From Mastigias papua (lineage: Eukaryota > Cnidaria > Scyphozoa > Rhizostomeae > Mastigiidae), in NCBI GenBank assembly GCA_964019165.1, contig OZ025267.1:9122889-9186888 (forward strand): a stretch of DNA of 64,000 nucleotides, read 5' to 3'. The translations under genes were made by a program, and so were the position numbers. The notes under the pieces were generated by a model. The model saw only the letters and a list, made by a program, of their open reading frames with translations. It made no database searches and was not told the DNA's origin. Position 1 is the first letter of the stretch, and each line of letters starts with the position of its first letter. Positions 39,418 to 50,600 of the stretch are shown here, one piece after another.

Positions 39418-39729
39418 TTAACGAAACAGTTGATTTGAGCTTGAAAGTTCAATTGAACAAACAACTGCACTGAATGCTAATAAGAGCCCCGCAAACAAAC
39501 AGCATATAACAGAAAACGCAACACTGAGAAAAATCGCAGCATTGATTGTTGCTATAGAGGAAACTGTGACAACTAGACACATATGAATAAAGTCATCAAT
39601 GAACTTCATAGTCCTCGAAAATTCTCCACAGAACTTTATACCCTTGGCTGCCCTAAGAAGGCTTTCATACCCACGCCGGTAGCGAGAGTTATACATGACT
39701 GACCCCTTATCTAATGCAACCTGGAACAT
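39418..39729 (-). CDS. Hypothetical membrane-segment open frame, possible exon
   Basis: A minus-strand open frame of about 100 residues follows a good splice acceptor (TTTTCTATGTTCCAG at about 39721-39735). The first part is charged (SRYRRGYESLLRAAKGIKF). The second part is about 40 hydrophobic residues (MCLVVTVSS...SVICCLFAGLLLAFSAVV) that could form one or two membrane helices. It lies 0.5 kb 3' of gene B exon 6, but its phase-0 reading does not match the phase-1 donor of that exon. In the matching phase the same acceptor gives only four codons and a stop (39707-39720). No family recognised. Confidence 0.3.
   Translation of the reverse strand: MFQVALDKGSVMYNSRYRRGYESLLRAAKGIKFCGEFSRTMKFIDDFIHMCLVVTVSSIATINAAIFLSVAFSVICCLFAGLLLAFSAVVCSIELSSSNQLFR
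39707..39720 (-). CDS. Candidate short terminal exon of gene B
   Basis: Using the strong acceptor CCAG|GT in phase 1, the protein would end Gly-Cys-Ile-Arg-stop after the last ShKT Cys. An alternative is read-through of exon 6 to a stop at 40080. Confidence 0.25.
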
Positions 39730-40009
39730 AGAAAAGTGAGATTATTTTGATTAGGAACTCTAGTGAACGTCACTAATTACAAGGGACATTAGTTGTTGTA
39801 AGGATTAATTTTCTGCTAATCTGTTTGGCCGACTCGAAAGGTTAATCAACAATAAGTAGAACTCTCTTTCATGAAATTTTTCATATTACTCTATAAAAAA
39901 ATTTGATACCTTGAACGAAATAGGCTGCTACTCCATTAATAGCTCTTGGCTGCCTCTGAAATGGTTTGATGGATAGCTACTATTAGGCAAAAGTATTTGA
40001 AATCTAGAT

Positions 40010-40015
40010 TTTATT
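40010..40015 (-). promoter_or_regulatory. Possible polyadenylation signal of gene B
   Basis: AATAAA on the minus strand, about 65-70 nt after the stop (40080-40082) reached if exon 6 is not spliced at its 3' end. It supports an intronic-polyadenylation form with a 45-residue basic tail. Confidence 0.3.
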
Positions 40016-40216
40016 TATGCATAGCTTGTGGTTGAGCATAACAAGTTTAGAGAGAAACTGAAAGTGAAGTGTGCCTTCGCTATCTTTTGAAAGTGGAATA
40101 TTCATATATAGCCTTGTGAAGAAGACTACTATCTTTCCTATGTTTGAGACACAGCACTTTAAAACATTCTATGCACATCCGTGACAATAATTGATAACGA
40201 ATGGATAAATTCTTAC

Positions 40217-40333
40217 CACAATAGCGGCAGGATCTTCTGCAGTTTCTGATAGCATACCATTTATAAACCAGGCACTGATTTGGGTAGCCCAGAAAGGATT
40301 TGCAGAGTTTTCCTTTTATATCTTTGCAAAGCA
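40217..40333 (-). CDS. Gene B exon 6: ShKT domain
   Basis: 117 nt, phases 1/1, acceptor CTTCACAG|TG and donor TGTG|GTAAGA. Six Cys: LCKD, KLC, QC, NC, RRSC and YC, spaced as in gene A. Read through, the frame continues about 45 residues to a stop at 40080. Confidence 0.88.
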
Positions 40334-43300
40334 CTGTGAAGGGGAATTGCAAAATACTACATTTACTAGGCTTATATACAGTAATTATAGTAAATTACAG
40401 CTGATGAAGGATTTGCCATCTACAAAAAACCATAAAGCTGTAATATCACAAAGCATTAAGCAAAATTTCTAAAATCCAGCGTTTTATAATAAGTTTAGAA
40501 ATATGAAGAATATTCAATGTCATCATTGATATTTATATCAAGATAGATTATCCTATGTTCAGTATTGCAAAACTTTTCTTACATGATAATCTATTTGTCT
40601 GTAAAACGAGCATGTCCATAGTATGCTTTTATTTGATCTTACTCTTACTGGTATCGTTATAATAACGTCGTTATTCTGTAAAACTGATTCGCCAACCTGC
40701 GTAGATTTCTTTGTCTGTCGAATGGTTACTGTTTCAATCAAATACAGAATGGTATACTCGCAATTCACTGTTGATGTGTTACTCTATAGTTATAGACAAC
40801 CCTAGATTTTTAAAAGTGGAGCAGCATAGAGTTAGTATCTCACAAACAAAATGCATAAAATGCATGTTTATGTAAACAAAAACTTTGTCGTAAATGGTAT
40901 CTTACCTTTCCTGGCCCTATACCTTGGCCTCTTGCATTTGTACAGCAACCAAATCTGTTTCAAATCTGTACTTGAGAGTCTTCTACCGCCAAGGTTTTCA
41001 TTTGGATTGTCTTTAGCTTGCATTGTATCTTGCTGATTTTTTGTGAAGGCCTTATTATCATAGTGCATCAATGAGTTTTTGTCATAAGGCATCGAAAAAG
41101 TATCTATTCTTCCATGATGGTACGTTAGGAAGTTCTTTTCTGCACCTGCAACAAAGTAAGTATACAAGACCCATATGTTCCACCGTATATTTCAACACAA
41201 TTACAACTACAGCATAAAGTTACTTAGAAGAAGGTAATACAATCATAAAATACAATATAGTGCAAACTGATAAAAGTGTTGAGAAAACTAAGATAAAATC
41301 TACCAGAGACTATGACAAAGTACGGCACTGACAGCTTGCCTAAAATTTTATATTTACCCTACTCAAACGGAGACTCGAGGAATGAGCGAGGACTCAGAAC
41401 AGGTTACAAGGATTTCTGAATAAGCCAAATATGAGAAAGGAGAAGAGCTTCACGCCCAACCTGACCTACTTTGTTTTCTTAGTACATTTGTCGTGCATTT
41501 TAAGAATGCAAATATTTATTTTAGAAAAAACTGTCGTGCATTTGCCTAGCTATTAAAGGTTAGAAATTCAAGTAAAACTAAGTGTCTGATGTAAGTACAA
41601 TAGAAGCAATACCATGTTTGATATTCCACCACAGAACCTTAACAAACTGATCTCTGTCATATCTGCTATTTTCATGAAAGAATCCAATTGCATGCATCAA
41701 CTCATGCATTACAATTGAAATTGTCGTACATCCTGGCCCAATAGAAACGATCTGCTCGCCACCATGTCTACCAACCTTTGAATAACAGCTGCATAGAAGA
41801 ATCATATTTTACTAATATATACTTTGCGCTCGTGATAAGGAATGAATTAAAAGTATCAGTTCACCTGTATCCTGAAGAATGAAATGAATGTATTACTTGG
41901 TTAAAAGATTTCTTTGAATGTTGTGGTAATGCATGCAGATAATGGATAGCAACATGAAAAGACGGTGAATATCCATGAAAAGCAACAGTGGCACAATGCT
42001 ACTTGTGTAAGACTTAAGTCATTAGAAATTTTTATCTTGATTAGCTAAGTGCTAAATCATATTGTTGGTGATTCAAATTCCATTTCATTTGAAATAAATT
42101 TTATACTATCATTATTCTTGCACTTGCCTTAGGTTCTCATGAAAAAAGAAACTGAAGAGTCAAAATAGTGCCCCCTTAAGGAATTTCAAGATTATTCCGT
42201 GCATCATCTCACCCTTTCCCTGAAACTATTCGTATGTAATCCGTCTCTTTCCTTCTTGGAGTAAACCATAGACAGGTGACGTTATGAAATTCATCCATAG
42301 CATGCATCACTGCTTTTCTACCAGATGAACCTTAAAGTGGGAAAATACTAGTACAAATTTTAACTATGGCTAGTGTCATTTTATCAGGTGGCTTATTTTC
42401 ATTTAAAGTAACTATGGCATAATGGCTATCTAACGAAAGATTTCTTGGCAAAATCTTGAATAGTAATGGAAAACAGTTTCTTAATCATGATTTATTCTTG
42501 AGTATATACTGCTTGGCACTTCGTGAGCTTAGGATTTTTCTAGTTTATCTATTATCATATCTCAAACTGTAATATTTTTAACAATCCCAATTATGCTGGG
42601 ACAGCTTTGTTGCAGCTGTATAGCATGAATACTTTACAATCTAATACTGCATACTTATTCCTGTTCTATGCACTACTATTGGTACTTGAATGTTTCAAAA
42701 TAGTGAATGTATATACAATGCATGGTACTTTTTGCTCTTAAAGCCAGCAGGGCATAATTTACATACATGGGAATAACGGGCAAAATGAACAAGTAGCAAT
42801 TGCTGAAATTTGCTTCATAAATCTTAACATATTTACATAATATTTACCAACACTCTCATCGATGATATATGGTATTATTGCGTCTTTCCATTTCCTCTGG
42901 TGGTACCTTACTGCATCTCTCTTCCTTCGAAGAAAGCTAGAATCCATTGCTCGCTCTATCACCTCTTTTAGTCTATCATCAACCATGATGTCCATTTCTA
43001 TTAGTTTCCCATTATCTGTTAAAAAGCACATATGGCATTAATACAAGCTATTGGCCAATGGCTGACTATTAAGATCTCGAATGATTTGGGCAGGGGCTCA
43101 CCTGCGGGAAGTGTGTGGGGGGTGAAGCACACTCACTTTGTTTTGATAAGTTCTACGTAAATGTGTGGACGGTTAGTAGAATGATCATAGCTTTCAAAAA
43201 TGTTAATGCTTTCGGTAAAAGAAAATAGACATCAAATATTATAATTACTGGCATTATTAAAGATTTCTGGTTGGTGAAATGACAGTCATTGTTAGTAACA

Positions 43301-46300
43301 GTAAAGCACCCTAGTAGTTAAGTTGTGAAGAGTTGTGTACATGTTCTTCGGTAAATTCGTACACCTCGTCAAATTTTGAGCTTAACACCGACCCTCGCCA
43401 TAGCCATTCCCCAAATTAAACACAGTAAATGTTTCTGAGTGCTTCTCTTACTGATATTTACTTTTTATCAAACTGTCTCAAGTGAATAAAAAAATGTTGC
43501 TTTACACATCAAAAACACGAAAGTAAATCTATTTACGGTTGAAACCCATTTAAGCTTAGTTGCTCTGGTACTTTACTAAGAGTATATCTCAACTTACATG
43601 CCGTAATACGAGAATATTTAAATCTAATGGTACTGGCAACTTTTCAAATTCCACATAATCAGTCGCATTATGTCGGTAATATACCACAATATATTCAGCT
43701 TTTATAACAGCAAACAACATTACTTGGGTGTCAATCGCAGAATGAAGTCAACCCATTTATGTGAGAATGAAGCATACTATTCCTGAAATGATAGAAGATC
43801 TACTATTTTCGTGTTTTCCAAAGGATTTCAAAGCTGAACGACCAAAGAGTTGCTCCTCCTATGGCTCACTTTTCAAAGTCAATTATGTTATTCTCATATC
43901 TGGAATTAGTCAGGAATCGTACCATTTTATTTGCGGTCAAGAACTTATGAAGTAGTTAGTCCTATTTTGATTACAGATCTACTAGAATGCAATGTTAATC
44001 CTTTACAAACCCAGAGATCGTTTATTTGTATAGAGAGCTATTCCATTTTAGGTGTGTTTTCTTCTCTGGTGGATTCTGGAGATTCCATGAAACGCGACGC
44101 ATCTTGTGCAGAGTTTCACAATAAGTTATGTTATTCTGAAAGGTATGCTATGAACAAAAAATTGAATAATTGAATCATATGAGTAAAATTCCTAAAGATT
44201 CTGATTTCAAGTACTTAAGCAAATATTCGCTTTCTAGGCACTTAGATCAATCACGGGTATATTTAATTGAGGTCGGTGCCTCTTTTTCAAAGGGTGGCAT
44301 ATCCAGCCCAGATGTAGCTATTCAGTAACCTGAGCCCGAGTTATACCAGATTTTCTGACTTCATCATGTACCGGCCAATTTTCAAGTAAATGATTATTAG
44401 TGGGATGCACTGAAGTGAAATTTGGTAATTTTTACATGGTTGCATTCATGAAAAATGTACTCAACTCAAACAATGTCATTGAAAGATCAGAACAACCGTA
44501 ATAGATCTAGGCAGTTCAAAACAGTTCTATGGTAGGACAACAACATAGTGATGATTCTCATATGAAAAAGTTGAAAATCCGATTCTAATCATCCTCATTT
44601 ACCATCACAGTGTAGCAAAAGAAAATCACCCAAAATGATTATGCGATGTTAGGTTTCATTCAAGTTCATTTTTGTTACATAACCAGTACTGAACGCTATG
44701 TAACTGAGAGAGTATCGAGTCTCAATTGAATAGTGTTCGATTGACCAGCCTCTATTATAGCCAGAAAAAGTTTGACCATTTGCACACATTTTCCAACAGT
44801 CAGTACTAAAAACTCAAAACTAAAAATTACTCAGTGCAAGGCGTTAAACATCTGATTCAATAATGTCTCATCTCAGCATCTTTATCTAGCAGGATTATGA
44901 TGCAATCAATAAGTGAAATGGCCCCTAGTCTTCTAGAAAGAAGACCATCAAAGGTTGATCGCTGCTAAAGTACATTAGTAAAAGGCACTCTAACGGAATC
45001 CTCTCCGATTTTCGCACTAATGAAATCCTCCCCACATCAGTTCTGATACTGCTTTGCACTAAATTGCAATGCCTTAATTATAACTCGACAAGACGTTAGC
45101 AATAAACTGTGAACTAAACACTGCCATAATTTTATAACGGTTAAATGCTGCGATTTCTACAATACGTCAAATGGTCTTAAAACGTCAAACAAACAAATTA
45201 TCTTTAGCCTACAGGACACAGTAATTAAATCTGTTGCTCAAAATGCAACGAACAAGTTGTTCAAACTGTAAATGATATTAAAAAGACGTTCTTCTTAACA
45301 CTTCAAATTGCATTAACATAAGTATCTGTGAAGGCAAATTGGAGGACTCTGGGAAAGAAAATAAACATGTAAAATGAAATGACAACAATAAATTCTAAGG
45401 AAAACTAGTTAGATTATTGGAATGAACGATCACTTGCTTAATAGAGTTTGTGGGATAGATAGTAAAACTTGAATAGTATGTGGCCGTTGGTGACCGGTCT
45501 CAGTTGATCCTACTTTCCTGACAGCAACGTCCAAGGAAGCACTCTATTTCCTTTTCTAGATCACTACTAAAAAGCCCAAAGAGAAGCCTTACCTGTTTTA
45601 AATAGAACCTAAGCAAGCCATCTGAAAAGTATGCATTAAAGAGTTCTATCAGAAGAATCAGATTAACGGAATCTTGTAAACAGATTTGCAAGAGCAAAAA
45701 TCTGAGCTATACACTGGCAAACATACTTATATAAGTATCCAGTAAAACAACAATGCATAACGCCTTAGGGCGCTCTTTCTAAATAGGTTGCTGTTTTAAG
45801 CTTCAGGCTTAATGCTGAATGAGCATCTTTTCTATTCGCTTTGCAACCACTGCCCTAGACATGAATCGAGCTGGAGGTCTCCAAAGTTGCAAAAGAGCAT
45901 TCAGTGATAGTTTATTTCAGCAAGCTCAATAGCAATAGTAGTTAGCCAGCAATAACTAAGATATTATAATTTTATCATTGCCTTTTACAAATTCTCAGAA
46001 ATAATCGTAGCGTTTCTCAGCTTATTATTAACAGCTATGTTTACCTGAAGGTTTTCCAAGGACAGGCCTTGTCTCAAAGCAGCTGTTAAATGATCACAAT
46101 ATGGCAGAAATATAGTTCAAGCATTGCTTAGTAATATACAAATGTCACACACGTTAAAATTCACGTTAAAAAAGTTGTCGAAATATACTCTCCCTCTCTC
46201 TCTTACTAAATTCCTTGCATATGGTATGGAAACTATTCTCTAGTAAGCAGATATGAAATCATTGCCACCAATAAATTGCCTGCATCCATCAAATGTCTTA

Positions 46301-47592
46301 GGTAGAAATCTAAGCTTTTTTGACATTTTCAGTTGACTGAAATTAAGTCAAATACAGTGTGGTCTTATGCAGAAGATAATGATTGCATATCTCACCCATG
46401 CTTTAGCCACAATTTATGTCTGTCTTCCTTACTATCAAATCATGGCATTTCTCCTTTAAATTACACGTTCATGCGACTTGCGGGGGAAATGTATTAGTAG
46501 CACAAACCCTCCATTAGAACAATGGTGATGCAAAGCTCTTTCAAACCTGCAGCTGAAATTGCTTCTTAATTAGCAATCTACAATGAACTTGTATTAACAT
46601 GTATGAAGAATTGAATTTGAGTGCTTCAGATGAAGCTTGGAAATTTATAAATTTATAAACCCATATAAAATTATTTCCCTACTCTTGCTAAAGAAAGTTC
46701 ATCTTTATATTTAGCAAGATTACGACCTCCCTGGAATTAATTGCTTCTTATACCTACTTTCGGTGAAAAGATGAGATTATTAGTGCATTAATGATATAAT
46801 CAGGAAAGAATTTCACTTAGGACCCAGTTAATCATATGGTGTCTTATCTTATGATCCTCTTTATTCCTGTCCTTTGAAAATCATGAGACTTTCATGACAA
46901 AGAGTATATACACTTTGGAACCAACGATTAAAGACAACAAGCTGACAAAGCTAATTTAAAGAATCTTAAAGTTAGAAGTCTAAAAATGCTGGTCTATACC
47001 ATGCTAAAAATGCTACTATAGCACTGTATTTGGCGGCCAAACAAATGGAAATCATAAGTACAAAATTCCCAACGCGTATGTCCAATGACAATGCGATTCT
47101 CTAGTACATCGTAATGTATGCCCGCCGTAAGTAGGTATTCTAAAAACCAAACACTTCTTTAATAGTATTGTATGGCAAGCTTAATGATGAACAACAGAAA
47201 GCAACCTGAATCCTCCAGTAAATAATAAAAATTATGTCTCTACCATTACTCGGTAGAATAAAGCAAATTTTAAGCAAGCATTGATTTTCATTTTGATAAT
47301 TTGGAAGATGCTTCTTGACTAAGCATTTGTCAAATGTATGTTTCTTTTCAGCATTAACTTTTGTGCAGTATGTCATATGTCCCAGTGTATCTAAATGGAC
47401 ACATCTTCAAGTCACTATTACGGTGTACTAAGAACATGCAACTCTTTGAGGGAAAGATGCATGAGTTATTCACAGCAAAGAAAGGCCCCTTAATTCTTTA
47501 ATCATATGCTTACCTTGAATATTATTTTCTATTATGAAGCTCGCACTTTTAAGAACCAGTAGACAGAACCAAATAATTATATTGCTGAACAT
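40217..47592 (-). CDS. Astacin-ShKT zinc metalloprotease, gene B (six traceable exons)
   Basis: Secreted M12A protease on the minus strand. Exons are 47592-47514, 43015-42848, 42330-42213, 41788-41613, 41145-40906 and 40333-40217, all GT-AG, with phases 1,1,2,1,1 and a phase-1 donor at the end. Order: signal peptide (core IIIWFCLLVLKSASF); propeptide with EMDI where gene A and typical astacins have xGDI; RRKR furin-type cleavage site; KWKDAIIPYIID; HELMHAIGFFHE with all zinc ligands and the catalytic Glu, then RYDRD; Met-turn SLMHYDNKAF; the four astacin Cys; and a six-Cys ShKT domain (CKD...CRRSC..C). About 299 residues to the end of exon 6. Exons 3-6 match gene A in length and phase, so the two are duplicates in convergent orientation. 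The gene looks intact, with no stop or frameshift in any exon. Confidence 0.9.
40906..41145 (-). CDS. Gene B exon 5: Met-turn and end of catalytic domain
   Basis: 240 nt, phases 1/1, acceptor TTGCAG|GT and donor GAAAG|GTAAG. It encodes GAEKNFLTYHHG, SLMHYDNKAF, LGGRRLSSTDLKQI and YKCKRP. The catalytic-fold residues are the same as in gene A. Confidence 0.94.
41613..41788 (-). CDS. Gene B exon 4: zinc-binding active site
   Basis: 176 nt, phases 2/1, acceptor TATGCAG|C and donor CATG|GTATTG. It encodes CYSKVGRHGGEQ, GPGC and HELMHAIGFFHENSRYDRD, then VLWWNIKHG. All zinc ligands are present. Confidence 0.95.
42213..42330 (-). CDS. Gene B exon 3: N-terminal catalytic half
   Basis: 118 nt, phases 1/2, acceptor CTTTAAG|GT and donor AAAGG|GTGAGA. 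It encodes GRKAVMHAMDEFH, TCLWFTPRRKETDYIRI and SGKG. It has the same length and phases as gene A exon 3. Confidence 0.93.
42848..43015 (-). CDS. Gene B exon 2: propeptide, cleavage site, start of catalytic domain
   Basis: 168 nt, phases 1/1, acceptor TTTTTAACAG|AT and donor GTTG|GTAAAT. It encodes KLIEMDIMVDD, RAMDSS, the tetrabasic RRKR site and KWKDAIIPYIIDESVG. It is nine nt shorter than in gene A, the difference falling between the propeptide motif and the cleavage site. Confidence 0.92.
43016..47513 (-). other. Gene B intron 1
   Basis: 4.5 kb with no nested gene recognised. Open frames of up to 80 codons (43761-44173, 45500-45697) show no domain. The other gene B introns (40334-40905, 41146-41612, 41789-42212, 42331-42847) are 424-572 bp and empty. 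They are much shorter than introns 2 and 3 of gene A. Confidence 0.65.
47514..47592 (-). CDS. Gene B exon 1: signal peptide
   Basis: 79 nt from ATG to the donor CAAG|GTAAGC, phase 1. It encodes MFSNIIIWFCLLVLKSASF, a clear signal peptide, followed by IIENNIQ. It matches exon 1 of gene A in role and phase. Confidence 0.8.
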
Positions 47593-47684
47593 TATTAGCT
47601 CTCTTTGCGACCTTTCTGTGTTGGTGTAAACAGCATTCCAATTACTTAACTAAATGGCGTTCTAGTGGTTCAGAGTCAATCAGC

Positions 47685-47692
47685 TTTTATTG
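47685..47692 (-). promoter_or_regulatory. Possible TATA-like element of gene B
   Basis: On the minus strand AATAAAAG lies about 93 nt upstream of the ATG. It is a weak match, noted because gene A has a clear TATA box. Confidence 0.25.
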
Positions 47693-47699
47693 GGGGTGA

Positions 47700-50600
47700 G
47701 ATGTCATTTGTTGCATGAGTGATGATATCCACCATCTTGATTTCGTATTTGGCTATTCTTAAACCACAGGAGTCCTGTAGATAAATGCTGTAACCCGATT
47801 TGCTAAGTCTGTACACGTTATATGACGAAAAGGATGTCATAACAATGATTCTTTCACATTAGACGATAGTAATGTAACACTAAGATATCAAGCCCTCCAA
47901 CAAAGCCCTGGATGGAGAATTGATAGCATTGTAGTTTCTTTCAAGCCAATGCAGGATCTATGAAAACCATAGGATGGTGAAATAGAATTGTATCGAGATT
48001 AGATTTAATAACAAGATAATCTTACAGATATTGAACTGTTTCAAAATTGCTAATTGCAAGCCCTGGTAGTTACTCTCGAGATCATACAGTCATTCTCGAG
48101 ATCTAGTTAGTAGCTTATAAGGCTATAGCAAAGGAAGTTCAGTGTATTAATCTGGGTATGCTGCTTTCTCATTAAAATATAGCGTTTATTTGCTTTTGGT
48201 AGATGGAATATCATTGCAGGCACAATACTTTAGCTTTTCTTGATCATTAAGGTAGTGAGGGTAACTTCCCGTTTCGCCTCCTTCCAAGTGCCACTACTGC
48301 TCGGGAGATCGTAAAAATAATCAGATTTGCTGAATATGACAGAATATTAAGAAGAGTCACCGGGAAATACCTCAATACTTGAATGTTGTAAAAATGCGCG
48401 AAGTTGAATGCACAATCACGACCTCAAAGATGCAATGTGTGTTGATCAAATAATCATACTGAAGATAAAGAAGATTTTATGCTGCTTGGCCTCTCTTTTG
48501 ATACGTAAAGAAGGGTCTTCCTTATTACAGTCCAATCCGATCGGTAAACTAAGACTTACTGTTACACATTCACCCTCCATTTATGCTCCTCTGAATACAT
48601 CTGCGTTTAGACGGTTTCAAATATTATTTTAGTGAAAAGTGTAAGTAAACTTTTGAGGGTGTCCAGGACATTCAAGAGTGATTGATACTCCTAGTTGAGA
48701 ATTGACTTGTTGACAGTATCCTGGGGTGGCGCAAGGAATTTGTCTAAGGTGGAGCTGACTCTTCCAAAGGGGTAAAAAAATACTTTTACCCTGGTACTAC
48801 AACTGCTAAAATAGCTCTGAGAAAAATGCTCTTCACGCTCCGACGGAGGGGCTAGTGTGCTCCTACTGGAAGGCCATAGCTACCCTAGTGCTCCCTTGGT
48901 CCCATCCCTAATATAATTAGTCCTCTACCTCACAGAGTTCCTTGGCATTTTATGCCCTCCCTACGTATTAGAATAAGTACGAAACTGAATAAGATGCTAT
49001 AAAGTTTTAACATTCGAGTTAGTAGTTATTGGAATTTAGAGGATGATGCTATAGAATTGTTAGTCTTAGCATTCATAACTCAATGATATTAGCACAAACC
49101 TTTCCAGTAGGCGTTAGTTCTCATCAAGGCCAATGCAAGACACTTTTAAATCAGGAGATGTTTGAGTGATATGACTATTTGATTATTTGCTAACAGAGAA
49201 AATGTCCCTTTATGGCAACTACACTAAAAAATAAATGTTATGGGTTATGCATTGTAAGCATTTGTATCGGCTTATCTGTAAAAACTAACTTGTCTGTCAA
49301 GTCTTGTTGTAAATGGTTGTTCCAGATTAGTGTATTTTTAAAAATGTGCACAAGAAGGAGACTTTAATGAATTTCATAGCACACAGGTAACATTCTGCAT
49401 TGAATCAGATTCGGCAGCAATTAATCGTTACATAACAAACGAAGAGGTCATAGACGAAATTAGGGCACAAAGAAAAGTATAGCTCAATGATAACTGTAAT
49501 TTTTCGGTCAATCTGTCAGAGAGGATGACCTAGAAAAGTCACCTCTTGAAGGAAAGATATATGGATCATGATCTAGAGGTCGACAGAGGAAAAGGTCTCA
49601 AGGTGATTTACAGGCATTAGCCCACTCCCGCATTCAAGTTAGCGTTAGTGGTCAGCTCAATACTTTTCCATTGGGATCACAGTTATGAAGCAGACTTATG
49701 GCACTAGATTTATATTATATATTTTAGAATGATGACCCTATAAAAATACTTTATGCAGTACTAAGTGTTAGTACTAGTAAACGGCCCGGAGCTCTCCGTC
49801 ACTTTGTTCACAACGATTTACAAATATTGTTAAAGATTCATTCATAAATATCTATGCTCCATATTTATATGGTGCTGTTTCAATGTCAATTTATCTGTTC
49901 TGGGCCCAGTTTCGTTGTCTCTTTCAAGAAGTATACATATATAGACTCACAGACAAAGTGCTTTTCTAGCATGATCCAGAATAGAATTCACTGCAGATTG
50001 AAGTATCTTTTCAAGCATTCGTTGGAAATATTGGCACAAATTTCGTGGCAAGTTCATCATGTAGATTTAATCAATGATGTTTCTTATTAAATTGATGCAG
50101 ATTAACCTAATGTAGCTTGAATGCAACTCTTCATGCAGTATTGGTAGTAAAATGTAATGCGTGTTGCATATAATCTTCACTGTGTGATTCCGGGCCTTCA
50201 ATCAATATGAACAATGTAGGAGATTGACGGGTTTTTTGACGGCAGAGAATGGACAATAATATTGCTGTATTATTCATCATATGAAATTGACACTTTCTTA
50301 TGCGACTCAATAACCTATGATTCACGAAGCTCTATGTTTGAAATTTAGAGGAAAATTTTCAAGGTACTTAATTTTGCATGTTTTGGGAACTGTCAAGTTT
50401 TCTATAATGTCAGCGGAAATGTGGTTGTTGGCTTATCTACCAAAATTAATATCAGCCGTTTATGGAGCAGTTATTGAATGGTCGGTTGTGAGTTTAAAGA
50501 ACAATTAGTTTAGTGTCTTTTTGTTAGAACAATAAACTTACGTGTTTCATTTCCCATGCCAAAATCCTAGCAACTCATATATTCGGAAAACCGTTTCTCT

